A model generated the notes under the pieces. It was given only the letters and a program-made list of their open reading frames with translations. It was not told the DNA's origin and ran no database searches. This document shows, in pieces, positions 1 to 7,782 of a stretch of DNA of 14,003 bases. Origin of the DNA: Planctomycetota bacterium (GTDB lineage Bacteria > Planctomycetota > Phycisphaerae > Tepidisphaerales > Tepidisphaeraceae); assembly GCA_029777755.1 (NCBI GenBank), contig JAKORQ010000040.1:1-14003 (forward strand), given 5' to 3'. The position numbers were made by a program, and so were the translations under genes. The stretch's first letter is position 1; the number at the start of each line of letters is the position of its first letter.

Positions 1-46
1 GCGAAAACCGTGGGCTTCATTCATTTCGCTGTCACCACGCCTCGAT

Positions 47-1129
47 TTATCGCTTGATGCGGGCGGAACCGCCCTTAAATACGTGCATCAGCTCATCAAG
101 GTCGATCATGCTGGTGTCGCCGCGGGTCGACTGCAGCAGTGCGCCATGGGCGGCGCCCAGGTCGACGCACTCCTGCGGCTCCCGGCCGGTGAGGAAGCCG
201 TAAGCGAAGCCGGAGCTGAAGCCGTCGCCGCCGCCGACGCGGTCCTCGATCTCCAGGTCCTTGAAGACGCGGCTCTCATAGAACTTGCCATCGGCATAGA
301 GGATGGCCGACCAGTTATTGATCAGGCCGCTCTTCACCTCGCGGAGGGTCGTACCCACCACCTTGATGTTCGGGTAGGTCTTGACGACCTTCTCCACCAT
401 GCGCTTGTACGCGCTGGTGTCGAGGGCCGAGAGGTTCTCATCCACACCCTCGACCTCGAAGCCCAGCACCTTCTGGAAGTCTTCCTCGTTGCCGATGAGG
501 CAGTCCACGTATTGGACCAGGTCCTTGGTGACCTTCTGCGCCTGGGCGCTGCTCCAGAGCTTGGAGCGGAAGTTAAGGTCGTAGCTGACGATGGTGCCGG
601 CCTCGCGGGCGGCGACCAGCGCCTCTTTCACCACGCCGGCCGTGCCCTCGGAAAGGGCGGTGAAGATGCCGCCGGTGTGCAGCCAGCGGACGCCTTTCTC
701 CTGGAAAATCTTCTTGAAGTCGACCATGCCCGGCTTCATGTTCATGGCGGCCGAGTGGCCACGGTCGTACATGGTGACCGACGCGCGAACTCCGGTGCCA
801 ACCTCGGTGAAGTTGAGGCCCACGCGGTCGGCCTTGCCCACGCCGTCATACTTGGCCATCACCACGTTGGACATATCCACGCCAACGGATCGGCCATGGT
901 TGATGATGATCCTGCCAACCGGGTTATCCACCAGTCGGGAGATGAAGCCGGTGCGCAAACCCAGGCGGGCCAGGGCATAGGCGACGTTGTACTCGCCGCC
1001 ACCACACCAGACCTCCAGCACCGGGGAAAACTCAATCCGGCCATGCCCGGGGGGCGAGAGACGCACCATGCACTCGCCAAGGCTCATCAAGTCGTACTGG
1101 CACGAAGCCGCATCACGAATCTTCAGCAT
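47..1129 (-). CDS. PfkB-family sugar kinase, probably 2-keto-3-deoxygluconate (KDG) kinase
   Basis: This 360-aa protein is a ribokinase/PfkB-fold kinase that would transfer phosphate from ATP to a sugar or sugar acid in the cytoplasm. Visible family marks are the N-terminal strand and Gly motif SLGECMVRLSP (16-26), the sugar-binding GGGEYNVA (43-50), the YDLNFRSKLW segment (183-192) and the ATP/anion-hole motif DRVGGGDGF (296-304), with D302 as the expected catalytic base. DRVGGGD is typical of KDG-kinase-like members, so the product would be KDPG for the Entner-Doudoroff route; fructokinase or another PfkB specificity remains possible. The start is supported by a purine-rich AGGAG about 10 nt upstream. 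It lies 211 bp downstream of the phosphatase gene on the same strand, so it may have its own promoter. Length is slightly above the usual 310-350 aa. The family is certain; the substrate is inferred. Confidence 0.9.
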   Translation of the reverse strand: MLKIRDAASCQYDLMSLGECMVRLSPPGHGRIEFSPVLEVWCGGGEYNVAYALARLGLRTGFISRLVDNPVGRIIINHGRSVGVDMSNVVMAKYDGVGKADRVGLNFTEVGTGVRASVTMYDRGHSAAMNMKPGMVDFKKIFQEKGVRWLHTGGIFTALSEGTAGVVKEALVAAREAGTIVSYDLNFRSKLWSSAQAQKVTKDLVQYVDCLIGNEEDFQKVLGFEVEGVDENLSALDTSAYKRMVEKVVKTYPNIKVVGTTLREVKSGLINNWSAILYADGKFYESRVFKDLEIEDRVGGGDGFSSGFAYGFLTGREPQECVDLGAAHGALLQSTRGDTSMIDLDELMHVFKGGSARIKR

Positions 1130-1189
1130 GTCTTCTGACTCCTGCTTCCTGTTCCTCTGCGTGTTCCTCCACGAACACCCACAGGCGAG

Positions 1190-1217
1190 AGTTTAGCCGA
1201 GGCTGGTGCATCAGCAA
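1190..1217 (-). promoter_or_regulatory. Weak candidate promoter for the PfkB kinase gene
   Basis: On the minus strand a TTGCTG hexamer (1212-1217) and a TAAACT hexamer (1190-1195) are separated by 16 bp. They match the sigma-70 consensus at only 3/6 and 4/6 positions. The site lies about 60 nt upstream of the kinase ATG. A leader hairpin with 6-bp arms GTGTTC/GAACAC (1161-1178) lies between it and the start. The 211-bp gap after the phosphatase gene suggests a separate transcription start, but the match is poor. Confidence 0.22.
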
Positions 1218-1292
1218 GCCGTGGCCAGGGTGTGTGATGTGCGTCAACGCAGGCGGTCTTGGAACAATGCCACGTTCGGTCAGGCGCTAGCC

Positions 1293-1332
1293 CCGCATTT
1301 CCGCCGGAACGCGGAGTTTCTGCTGCGCAGCA
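1293..1332. terminator. Hairpins downstream of the phosphatase gene (weak terminator candidate)
   Basis: Just past the phosphatase stop there is a perfect 12-bp palindrome, TGCTGCGCAGCA (1321-1332), and an interrupted hairpin with CCGC/GCGG and TTCC/GGAA arms (1293-1314). No T-run follows on the minus strand, so this is not a classical intrinsic terminator. It may only be RNA structure or a binding site. Confidence 0.25.
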
Positions 1333-1340
1333 ATCAGCAC

Positions 1341-2705
<1,365 letters not shown>

Positions 2706-2712
2706 GCCGACG

Positions 2713-2740
2713 ATGTTATGACTTTGGGCGATTTGCTCAA
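2713..2740 (-). promoter_or_regulatory. Candidate promoter placing a leaderless start on the phosphatase gene
   Basis: On the minus strand TTGAGC (2735-2740) and TAACAT (2713-2718) are spaced by 16 bp, each matching the sigma-70 consensus at 4/6. Only 7 nt separate the -10-like hexamer from the ATG at 2705, so transcription would begin at or next to the start codon. The lack of a Shine-Dalgarno site is consistent with this. Both hexamers are imperfect. Confidence 0.33.
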
Positions 2741-2751
2741 ACGGAAGTTTC

Positions 2752-2771
2752 ACCTGCGCATGCCGGCAGGT
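2752..2771. promoter_or_regulatory. Inverted repeat in the divergent promoter region (operator candidate)
   Basis: ACCTGC (2752-2757) and GCAGGT (2766-2771) form perfect 6-bp arms around an 8-bp spacer, between the divergent phosphatase and lipoprotein genes and directly before the lipoprotein start. The size and placement suit a dimeric repressor that would control both directions. No regulator gene is in the window, and one such repeat could arise by chance. Confidence 0.35.
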
Positions 2772-2772
2772 T

Positions 2773-3567
2773 ATGTTCCAGGACATGAGAAACGTGCCGA
2801 TAATCTGCCTGTTTTGTCTTGCTTCACTTCTCCTTGTCGGGTGCAGCGGCGTATCGCAGCGAGCCTGTTCTGACCTGCCTGACGGCGGACGTCGCGCGGT
2901 GCTTGTCTCAGAAAAGCGCACGGGAATTGTGCTGGATGGCGCGCTTGATGACTGGGAGGGAATCCGCTTTCAACGCGTCACGCCTGCCAATGGAGTTCTC
3001 GACGCGTCCACCATCCCGGTCTATCGCGAGTATGACCTGAGCTTCCGCTTTGCCGTGTGCCACAATGATGATGCCCTGTACGTGGCGGTTGAGGTGATCG
3101 ACGATGTCATCAACAGCGACAGTTGCCCGGATGGGGCGATAAGCTGCCCGGCGTGGGATGATGATGCGGTCGAGGTTTTCATCGATGGCAATCACAATCA
3201 CGCCGAGGATGCGCGCGCCAATGATCGGGCTGACCTGAAGTTCGGCGGAGAGTTTGCCCTGGTTGCCAACGGCGCGGCAAACAGCGACTACTCAGGCTAC
3301 CCCAAGAGCTTCGGCAGGGAGGATACCTGGCAGGGGAGCGTGAAGCAGGTGCAGCTTCCCGGCGGTATCCCGGCGGTGCGTTACGAGTTTCGCATATCAT
3401 GGAACATGATGGGACTGAACGCTCGGCCGGACAGGATCGGTTTCAACATCTCTGTGCAGGATGACGACGATGGCGGTCGGCGCGACCATGCCCTGTACTT
3501 CGTGGGGAATCCGAGTCGGCCGTTCGTGGATGAGCGGTACTTCGCAGACCTGATCCTCAAGGACTAG
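2773..3567 (+). CDS. CBM9-like carbohydrate-binding lipoprotein
   Basis: This 264-aa protein (260 aa if it begins at the second ATG, 2785) has a lipoprotein signal: a short basic start MRNVP, a hydrophobic stretch, and the lipobox LVGC with C24 as the lipidated residue. The rest (about 50-262) is one beta-rich domain resembling family 9 carbohydrate-binding or DOMON-like modules: GIVLDGALDDWEG at its start, ALYVAVEVIDD, DDDAVEVFID (129-138), YEFRISWNMMGL, and a final RYFADLIL strand. It would sit on the outer surface of a membrane and bind a sugar rather than cut it. The start is unclear: AGG elements lie very close to both ATGs. The 2785 start gives a cleaner n-region without the Asp. It is the first gene of a four-gene plus-strand cluster, 32 bp ahead of the amidohydrolase. 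C118 and C125 could form a disulfide. Confidence 0.82.
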   Translation: MFQDMRNVPIICLFCLASLLLVGCSGVSQRACSDLPDGGRRAVLVSEKRTGIVLDGALDDWEGIRFQRVTPANGVLDASTIPVYREYDLSFRFAVCHNDDALYVAVEVIDDVINSDSCPDGAISCPAWDDDAVEVFIDGNHNHAEDARANDRADLKFGGEFALVANGAANSDYSGYPKSFGREDTWQGSVKQVQLPGGIPAVRYEFRISWNMMGLNARPDRIGFNISVQDDDDGGRRDHALYFVGNPSRPFVDERYFADLILKD

Positions 3568-3599
3568 ACACACTCGCAACCGCGGGAGACACAAAGACT

Positions 3600-4889
3600 A
3601 TGGCAACAGACCTGAAGATGCACCTGGATGGGCTTCGTGTGGCCGACACGCACGAGCACCTGATGGCCGAGAAGACCTGGGTGGAGGCCGGCCCGCCGGA
3701 TGTGCTTTCGGATCTGTTCTGGCACTATGCCCAGAAGGACCTGATATCGGCCGGCGCTGCGGAGGGCAGCATCAAGCGAGTGGTGGCGGCCGAGGGAGAC
3801 CTGGAGGAGCGTTGGCGCGCGATTGAGCCGGCGTGGCAGGCAATCTCGCTTACCGGCTACGGCGAGGCGGTGCGCATCGTCGCCCGCGACGTGTACGGGA
3901 TCGAGGAGCTATCAGCCCCGGCGCTGCGCAATGCCCAGGCGAAGCTGACCGATCTGCGACGCCCGGGCGAGCGTCATCGTTTCCTGCGCGATGTCTGCCA
4001 ATACGACCATGTGCAGATCAACCAGTACATGTTTCCCGACCCGTGGGATGGGTCTGACCCGACGTTCTTTTTCTACGACCTGTCGTATGCTGCGCCATCG
4101 AGCGGGCGCGTGCCGCGCGATCACTTCACACCGCTTGGCCTGGAGGTGACGGACCTGGCCTCGATGCAGCGGGCGACCGAGGCGTACTTCGCGCGTTATG
4201 CTCCACGCGCTATCGCAGTGAAGACGCAGCATGCCTACGAACGCACGCTGGACTGGAAGCCTCGCAGTGACGCCGAGGCGGAAGCGGCGCTGGCTAGCGT
4301 CCTCCGGGGCGATGCTACTGACGAGGACAAGCTCTGCCTGGGCGACTGGTGCCTGGCGCGCGGCGTGGAACTGGCCATCGCGTACGACCTGCCCATCAAG
4401 ATCCACACGGGCTACTACTGGAATAACAACGTGATGCCGATGTCGCGCATCCGGCCAAGCCTGCTTTGTCCGCTGCTGATCCGCTATCCGCAGGCGCGCT
4501 TTGTGCTCATGCACGCCGGCTACCCGTATGGCCATGAAATACCGGCGATGGTCAAGCACTTCAGCAACGTCTACGCCGACCTGTGCTGGGCGTGGAGCAT
4601 GGATCCGTACATGACCATGGACGTTGTGCGACGGTTCATCCATTCAGCGCCGATCAACAAGCTGATGGCATTCGGCGGCGACACGCACACCTGCACGGCG
4701 TCGTACGGATACCTCCAGCAGATGAAGAAGTGGCTGAGGCGCACGCTGGAGTTGGAGATCGCGGCCGGCGATTTGAGTGAGTCGCAGGCCATTTCGATCA
4801 GCACCGCCGTCCTGCATGACAACGCCATGCGCGTCTTCAAGGTGCCGCAGAAGAAGGCGGCGATGGCGGCCACTGAAAGCATCAAATAG
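3600..4889 (+). CDS. Amidohydrolase-superfamily TIM-barrel protein
   Basis: This 429-aa cytoplasmic protein has the metal-binding pattern of the amidohydrolase superfamily (Amidohydro_2/uronate-isomerase side): HxH at H18-E19-H20 (ADTHEHL), a candidate bridging Lys at K208 (AIAVKTQHAY), H269 (IKIHTGYYW), H305 (LMHAGYPYG) and D361 in FGGDTHT. These are the expected ligands at the ends of barrel strands 1, 4, 5, 6 and 8. The length fits. Members include hydrolases, decarboxylases/hydratases and uronate isomerase, so the reaction cannot be assigned. Placement between a CBM9-like lipoprotein and a sugar isomerase-fold protein favours a sugar or sugar-acid substrate. A GGGAG element lies 11 nt before the ATG. 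The following gene begins 63 bp later, consistent with one transcript. Confidence 0.87.
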   Translation: MATDLKMHLDGLRVADTHEHLMAEKTWVEAGPPDVLSDLFWHYAQKDLISAGAAEGSIKRVVAAEGDLEERWRAIEPAWQAISLTGYGEAVRIVARDVYGIEELSAPALRNAQAKLTDLRRPGERHRFLRDVCQYDHVQINQYMFPDPWDGSDPTFFFYDLSYAAPSSGRVPRDHFTPLGLEVTDLASMQRATEAYFARYAPRAIAVKTQHAYERTLDWKPRSDAEAEAALASVLRGDATDEDKLCLGDWCLARGVELAIAYDLPIKIHTGYYWNNNVMPMSRIRPSLLCPLLIRYPQARFVLMHAGYPYGHEIPAMVKHFSNVYADLCWAWSMDPYMTMDVVRRFIHSAPINKLMAFGGDTHTCTASYGYLQQMKKWLRRTLELEIAAGDLSESQAISISTAVLHDNAMRVFKVPQKKAAMAATESIK

Positions 4890-4937
4890 TTGGCCGACGG
4901 TGGCAGGGACCGCTCCTTTCGCGCACAATCATCTGCA

Positions 4938-4944
4938 GGAAGGA
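4938..4944 (+). promoter_or_regulatory. Shine-Dalgarno site fixing the isomerase-like start
   Basis: AGGAAGG precedes the ATG at 4953 by 8 nt and is the strongest ribosome binding site in this operon. It rules against the in-frame TTG at 4890 that directly follows the amidohydrolase stop. Confidence 0.75.
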
Positions 4945-4952
4945 CATTTCCG

Positions 4953-5756
4953 ATGCAGATGAAGCTTGCGTTTATTGGTGAAAACAGCCTGGATGGCGTG
5001 GAGTCCGACTCGCGCCTCGCGGCCGAGAACGGGTTTGACGGAATCGAGTACAACTTCTGGGGAGATTTCCGCACGCTGACGATGGACACCGTCAAGCAGA
5101 TGGCGGCGATTCACCAGAAGTACGGCACAAAGGCGGCGATGCTGGGCACATGGGGCTACAACCACCTGGCATCGGACCCGGCCGAGCGCGAAGAGGCGGC
5201 CAGGCTGCTGGAGCGGCAGATCGAGTACGCCCAGGTACTCAGGGCGGATTGGATCGTCACAAGCTGTGGCCAGATCCACGGTGAGCCGGCGGGGGCAAGC
5301 ATCCGCGCATTTGCGGAACATTTTGGCCCGGTGATGGAGAAGGTTGAGAAGGCAGGCCTGAAGATTGCCTTCTACGCGTTGCACGGCCATAGCTTCCTCG
5401 ACTCCATCGCGACCCTGGAGCGCGCCTGGGAAGCCGTGCCCGATATGAAACTGAAGTATGACCCAGCCAACTGGGCGACGCATGGGCAGGATTACATCGA
5501 CCTGGTCCGCCGCTATGGGCACAAGGTGGGATACGTGCACATCAAGGATCGCATGGTGCATGATGGCCGGGCCATCTGCGAGCCGCCGGCCGGCATGGGC
5601 GACATCTGCTTCCCCAAGATTATGGCGTTCCTCTATCAGCACAACTATGACGGCTATCTTTCCATCGAGCCGCACGGGCATACATGGGGTCGCGGCGAGT
5701 TGCGGCGAAAGAACATCCTCCTGAGCAAACGCTATCTTGAGCCTATGCTGATCTAG
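4953..5756 (+). CDS. Sugar phosphate isomerase/epimerase-like TIM-barrel protein (AP endonuclease 2 fold)
   Basis: This 267-aa cytoplasmic protein belongs to the xylose-isomerase-like TIM-barrel group. It begins with KLAFIGENSLDG and AAENGFDGIEYNFWGD (24-38) and continues with YAQVLRADWIVTSCG. The metal-site strands KYDPANW (D170), GYVHIKDR (H196) and LSIEPHGH (E239) supply three of the four usual ligands. The fourth, normally a Glu in an ExH motif on the strand around 138-146, appears as Ala in FYALHGHS (A142), with H144 and H146 nearby; the metal site may be altered. Such proteins isomerise, epimerise or dehydrate sugars and inositols, and the substrate here is unknown. The start is set by a strong Shine-Dalgarno site. 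The esterase gene begins 8 bp after the stop, so translation may be coupled. Confidence 0.87.
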   Translation: MQMKLAFIGENSLDGVESDSRLAAENGFDGIEYNFWGDFRTLTMDTVKQMAAIHQKYGTKAAMLGTWGYNHLASDPAEREEAARLLERQIEYAQVLRADWIVTSCGQIHGEPAGASIRAFAEHFGPVMEKVEKAGLKIAFYALHGHSFLDSIATLERAWEAVPDMKLKYDPANWATHGQDYIDLVRRYGHKVGYVHIKDRMVHDGRAICEPPAGMGDICFPKIMAFLYQHNYDGYLSIEPHGHTWGRGELRRKNILLSKRYLEPMLI

Positions 5757-5764
5757 ACAGGACG

Positions 5765-6727
5765 ATGGTTGATGCGCTGCTACAACATGAGGACCGCAGC
5801 GGGGTTCGCACTGTTCTCCTGCTGATACTCCTGTTGGTGGTGTTGTTGTGGGGATGGAATGAAAGAAGCAGGCGCAAGCCGCTTGTCAGCTCGCCGAGCC
5901 GGGCGATAGCGCCGTCGTCGCATGTTGAGATGTACGATGGCAAGGCGATCCGCGTGCTAAGGGACTTCCCGTATCGCTACGACTTGCGCATGCCGGTGTG
6001 GGAGTCGACGCTCGATGTCTATGTGCCGCAGGGACGGTCGAAGTTGCCGCTGCTGGTATACCTCCATGGCGGCGGCTGGATCGGCGGCGACAAGAGTGGC
6101 ATCGGCCCGAAGGCCAAGACATTCGCGGCGGCGGGATTTGTAGTCGCCAGTGTTAACTACCGACTTGCGCCTGTGTCCGGGCCACCCAATGCCTGCAGCG
6201 ACATCGCAGCCGCCCTTGCTTATCTGCGCCATCTTGCCCCGGATATCTCGGCCGACCCGGATCGCATCGTGCTGATGGGCCACTCGGCCGGGGCGCACCT
6301 GGCGGCGCTGCTGGTGGCCGATGAGCGCTACCTGGGCGACTACCCGGAACTTGCCCAATCAATTCGCGCGCTAGTGCTGCTTGATGGATCTGCCTACGAC
6401 GTGCCGCAAATGATGCAGTCGGAACGCGGGCAGGACTATGCCGGCGTGTTTGGCGACGATGAGAAGCTGTGGCAGGAGGTATCGCCACGCCATCACGCCG
6501 AGGGACGCACAGGGATGCCGCCGGCGCTGCTGATCTATGCCGATGAGGATGAGATCCGCAGGGAATCGGCGACATGGCTGGGCGCGGCCATCGAGCGCGG
6601 CGGGTCGCGGGCGACGATCCTCTCGGCTCCGGAGAAGGACCATCACTCCGTGGATGAGGATCTTGCCGACCCGAATGACCGCATCACCATGGAGGTGATG
6701 CGGTTCCTCAGGCAGGCGTTGGAGTGA
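5765..6727 (+). CDS. Membrane-anchored alpha/beta hydrolase (carbohydrate/lipid esterase type)
   Basis: This 320-aa protein has an N-terminal membrane anchor (about 15-31, VLLLILLLVVLLWGW) followed by basic residues ERSRRK, then a full alpha/beta hydrolase domain facing outward or into the periplasm. The oxyanion-hole motif HGGGW is at 101-105, the nucleophile elbow GHSAG at 172-176 with S174, the acid is D260 or D262 (YADEDE), and the His is H293 or H294 (KDHHSVDE). This is the HGGG/BD-FAE-like group, which includes feruloyl and acetyl esterases, so it may remove acyl groups from a glycan or from a sugar intermediate. AGGA lies only a few bases before the ATG. It closes the four-gene cluster; its TGA directly abuts the stop of the convergent next gene. 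Confidence 0.88.
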   Translation: MVDALLQHEDRSGVRTVLLLILLLVVLLWGWNERSRRKPLVSSPSRAIAPSSHVEMYDGKAIRVLRDFPYRYDLRMPVWESTLDVYVPQGRSKLPLLVYLHGGGWIGGDKSGIGPKAKTFAAAGFVVASVNYRLAPVSGPPNACSDIAAALAYLRHLAPDISADPDRIVLMGHSAGAHLAALLVADERYLGDYPELAQSIRALVLLDGSAYDVPQMMQSERGQDYAGVFGDDEKLWQEVSPRHHAEGRTGMPPALLIYADEDEIRRESATWLGAAIERGGSRATILSAPEKDHHSVDEDLADPNDRITMEVMRFLRQALE

Positions 6728-7546
6728 TCAGCGCATGAAGTAGCCGCACACCTTCCATGTGCCGTCAGACTCGTGCATGATGATGGTCTCCACGGCTTCT
6801 TTCTTCTTCTCAAATGATGTTTTGAACTCAAGCAGGTAATAGTTGCCATCCGGAACGCCGGGCAGGGAGGTCTTGTGCTCGGCTTTGGCGAACTCGCGCT
6901 GCTTCAGTTCGCCAAGCATGTCGCGCACGCGCGCAACCTGCGAGGTGAAGGATTCCTTGGTGATCATGCTCGCCGCGATCGGCGAGAGGTTGTTCCACAT
7001 TCCATCATTGTCCCGGCGATCGACAAGTCCAAGCCAATGGTTGGCTGCGTCAACTGCGGCCTTCTCCCGGGGGTTCTTCCCGGCGGGGTTGGAATCGTTG
7101 ATCGATTCCGCCTGGTCCAGCAGCGATTCTGGAATGTGCGTAGGCTTGCCGTCGGCCGACTTCGTCGCAAACAGGATCACGTGTCGTTTCGCCGGCACGC
7201 CCTCCGCTGACTTGAAGTTCGTGTGCGAGGGGCTGTTCACCCCGATCCAGTAGACCTTGCCTGGTTCGAGCTTCACCGGGAGAGTGCAGGTCTTCTTCTC
7301 CGTGTCGTAGGAGGGCTGGCCGGTGATCTGGGGGTACGTCTCGCCGCCGCCGGTCCATGACCAGGAGCGATCAGCCATCGGGCGATCGAAGGTGACGACG
7401 ATCCTGTCCAGTGTCGGGTCGACTTCGTCGTTGTAGCTTTCCGGCAGGGTGAAAACTACCTTCGGTTCCGCTTCCTTTTCCGCGGCCGACGACGTGGAAA
7501 CGAGGCCGGCGCACAGGACGGCGATCAACAGGGCGAGCAGGCGCAT
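6728..7546 (-). CDS. Exported protein with Big_5 (SbsA Ig-like) and DUF4019 domains
   Basis: This 272-aa protein starts with a signal peptide (MRLLALLIAVLCAGLVSTSSA, cleavage near A21/A22), so it is exported. Residues about 28-127 resemble a bacterial Ig-like domain of the Big_5/SbsA type (VVFTLPESYNDEVDPTLDRIVVTFDRPM, then LEPGKVYWIGV). Residues about 165-271 match DUF4019: ANHWLGLVDRRDNDGMWNNLSP, SLPGVPDGNYYLLEFKTSFEKK and the closing DGTWKVCGYF. DUF4019 has no established function. The frame stays open to 7729, but the start at 7546 has an AAAGGAG site 7 nt upstream and a proper signal sequence. It is transcribed alone, divergent from the next secreted protein and tail-to-tail with the esterase. 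Confidence 0.85.
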   Translation of the reverse strand: MRLLALLIAVLCAGLVSTSSAAEKEAEPKVVFTLPESYNDEVDPTLDRIVVTFDRPMADRSWSWTGGGETYPQITGQPSYDTEKKTCTLPVKLEPGKVYWIGVNSPSHTNFKSAEGVPAKRHVILFATKSADGKPTHIPESLLDQAESINDSNPAGKNPREKAAVDAANHWLGLVDRRDNDGMWNNLSPIAASMITKESFTSQVARVRDMLGELKQREFAKAEHKTSLPGVPDGNYYLLEFKTSFEKKKEAVETIIMHESDGTWKVCGYFMR

Positions 7547-7553
7547 AGGGGAA

Positions 7554-7560
7554 CTCCTTT
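7554..7560 (-). promoter_or_regulatory. Shine-Dalgarno site fixing the DUF4019 start
   Basis: On the minus strand AAAGGAG lies 7 nt before the ATG at 7546. It supports the signal-peptide start over the upstream in-frame ATG at 7729. Confidence 0.8.
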
Positions 7561-7571
7561 GCAAAACGGCC

Positions 7572-7600
7572 ATGGTATCGCGTAGTTGCTGTCGCGGCAA
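7572..7600 (-). promoter_or_regulatory. Candidate sigma-70-like promoter of the DUF4019 gene
   Basis: TTGCCG (7595-7600) and TACCAT (7572-7577) on the minus strand are separated by exactly 17 bp, each 4/6 to consensus. Transcription would start about 18 nt before the ATG, leaving room for the AAAGGAG ribosome binding site. The geometry is the best of the promoter candidates in the window. Confidence 0.42.
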
Positions 7601-7646
7601 GAAGCCTGGCCACTTGTCGCACAATATCGGAATCACCGTTTGTCGC
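7590..7646. repeat. Three TGTCGC repeats in the divergent intergenic region
   Basis: TGTCGC occurs at 7590-7595, 7615-7620 and 7641-7646, with start-to-start steps of 25 and 26 bp. The second and third copies share TTGTCGCA. The first copy touches the -35 element of the DUF4019 promoter candidate. Regular spacing suggests regulator binding sites, but the motif is short and GC-rich. Confidence 0.35.
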
Positions 7647-7716
7647 AAGGGTCGTCGAAAAATCGCCACCTGAACTTCTTCCCCTTGCGTTACTATGTGA
7701 TGGTACGACGCAGGAG

Positions 7717-7776
7717 TAGAATCGGGCATCGTCCGATTTTGCTCAGCTTGCTCGCCGGTGGTGGCGAGTTGGGAGG
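7717..7776 (+). promoter_or_regulatory. -10-like hexamer, two leader hairpins and ribosome binding site before the secreted protein gene
   Basis: TAGAAT (7717-7722, 5/6 to TATAAT) has no convincing -35. It overlaps a hairpin with AATCGG/CCGATT arms (7720-7725 and 7733-7738), extendable by A-U and G-U pairs and ending in TTTT. A second hairpin with perfect CTCGCC/GGCGAG arms (7751-7756, 7763-7768) ends two bases before the GGGAGG ribosome binding site (7771-7776). Together these could fold a structured leader. Either hairpin alone could be chance. Confidence 0.33.
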
Positions 7777-7782
7777 TGGAGA

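Noticed and set aside
83..1138. 351-aa open frame on the plus strand opposite the PfkB kinase
   Set aside because: It is a GC-rich antisense shadow rich in Ala, Val, His and Asp; the opposite strand has clear kinase motifs along its whole length.
2706..2921. N-terminal extension of the phosphatase frame by 72 residues
   Set aside because: It overlaps the signal-peptide region of the divergent lipoprotein gene, has no family features, and the family N terminus begins at the Met at 2705.
2773..3567. Duplication between the CBM9-like lipoprotein and the partial CBM9-like gene at 13624-14003
   Set aside because: Both share general fold features, but the readable residues differ too much to call a recent duplication.
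4890..4952. TTG start for the isomerase-like protein directly after the amidohydrolase stop
   Set aside because: The 21 extra residues do not fit the fold, and AGGAAGG stands 8 nt before the ATG at 4953.
7685..7722. TTGCGT (7685-7690) paired with TAGAAT (7717-7722) as a promoter
   Set aside because: The spacing of 26 bp is too long for a sigma-70 promoter; only the -10-like hexamer is kept, at low confidence.
7547..7729. Longer DUF4019 protein starting at 7729
   Set aside because: It would bury the signal peptide inside the protein; the ATG at 7546 has AAAGGAG at the right distance.
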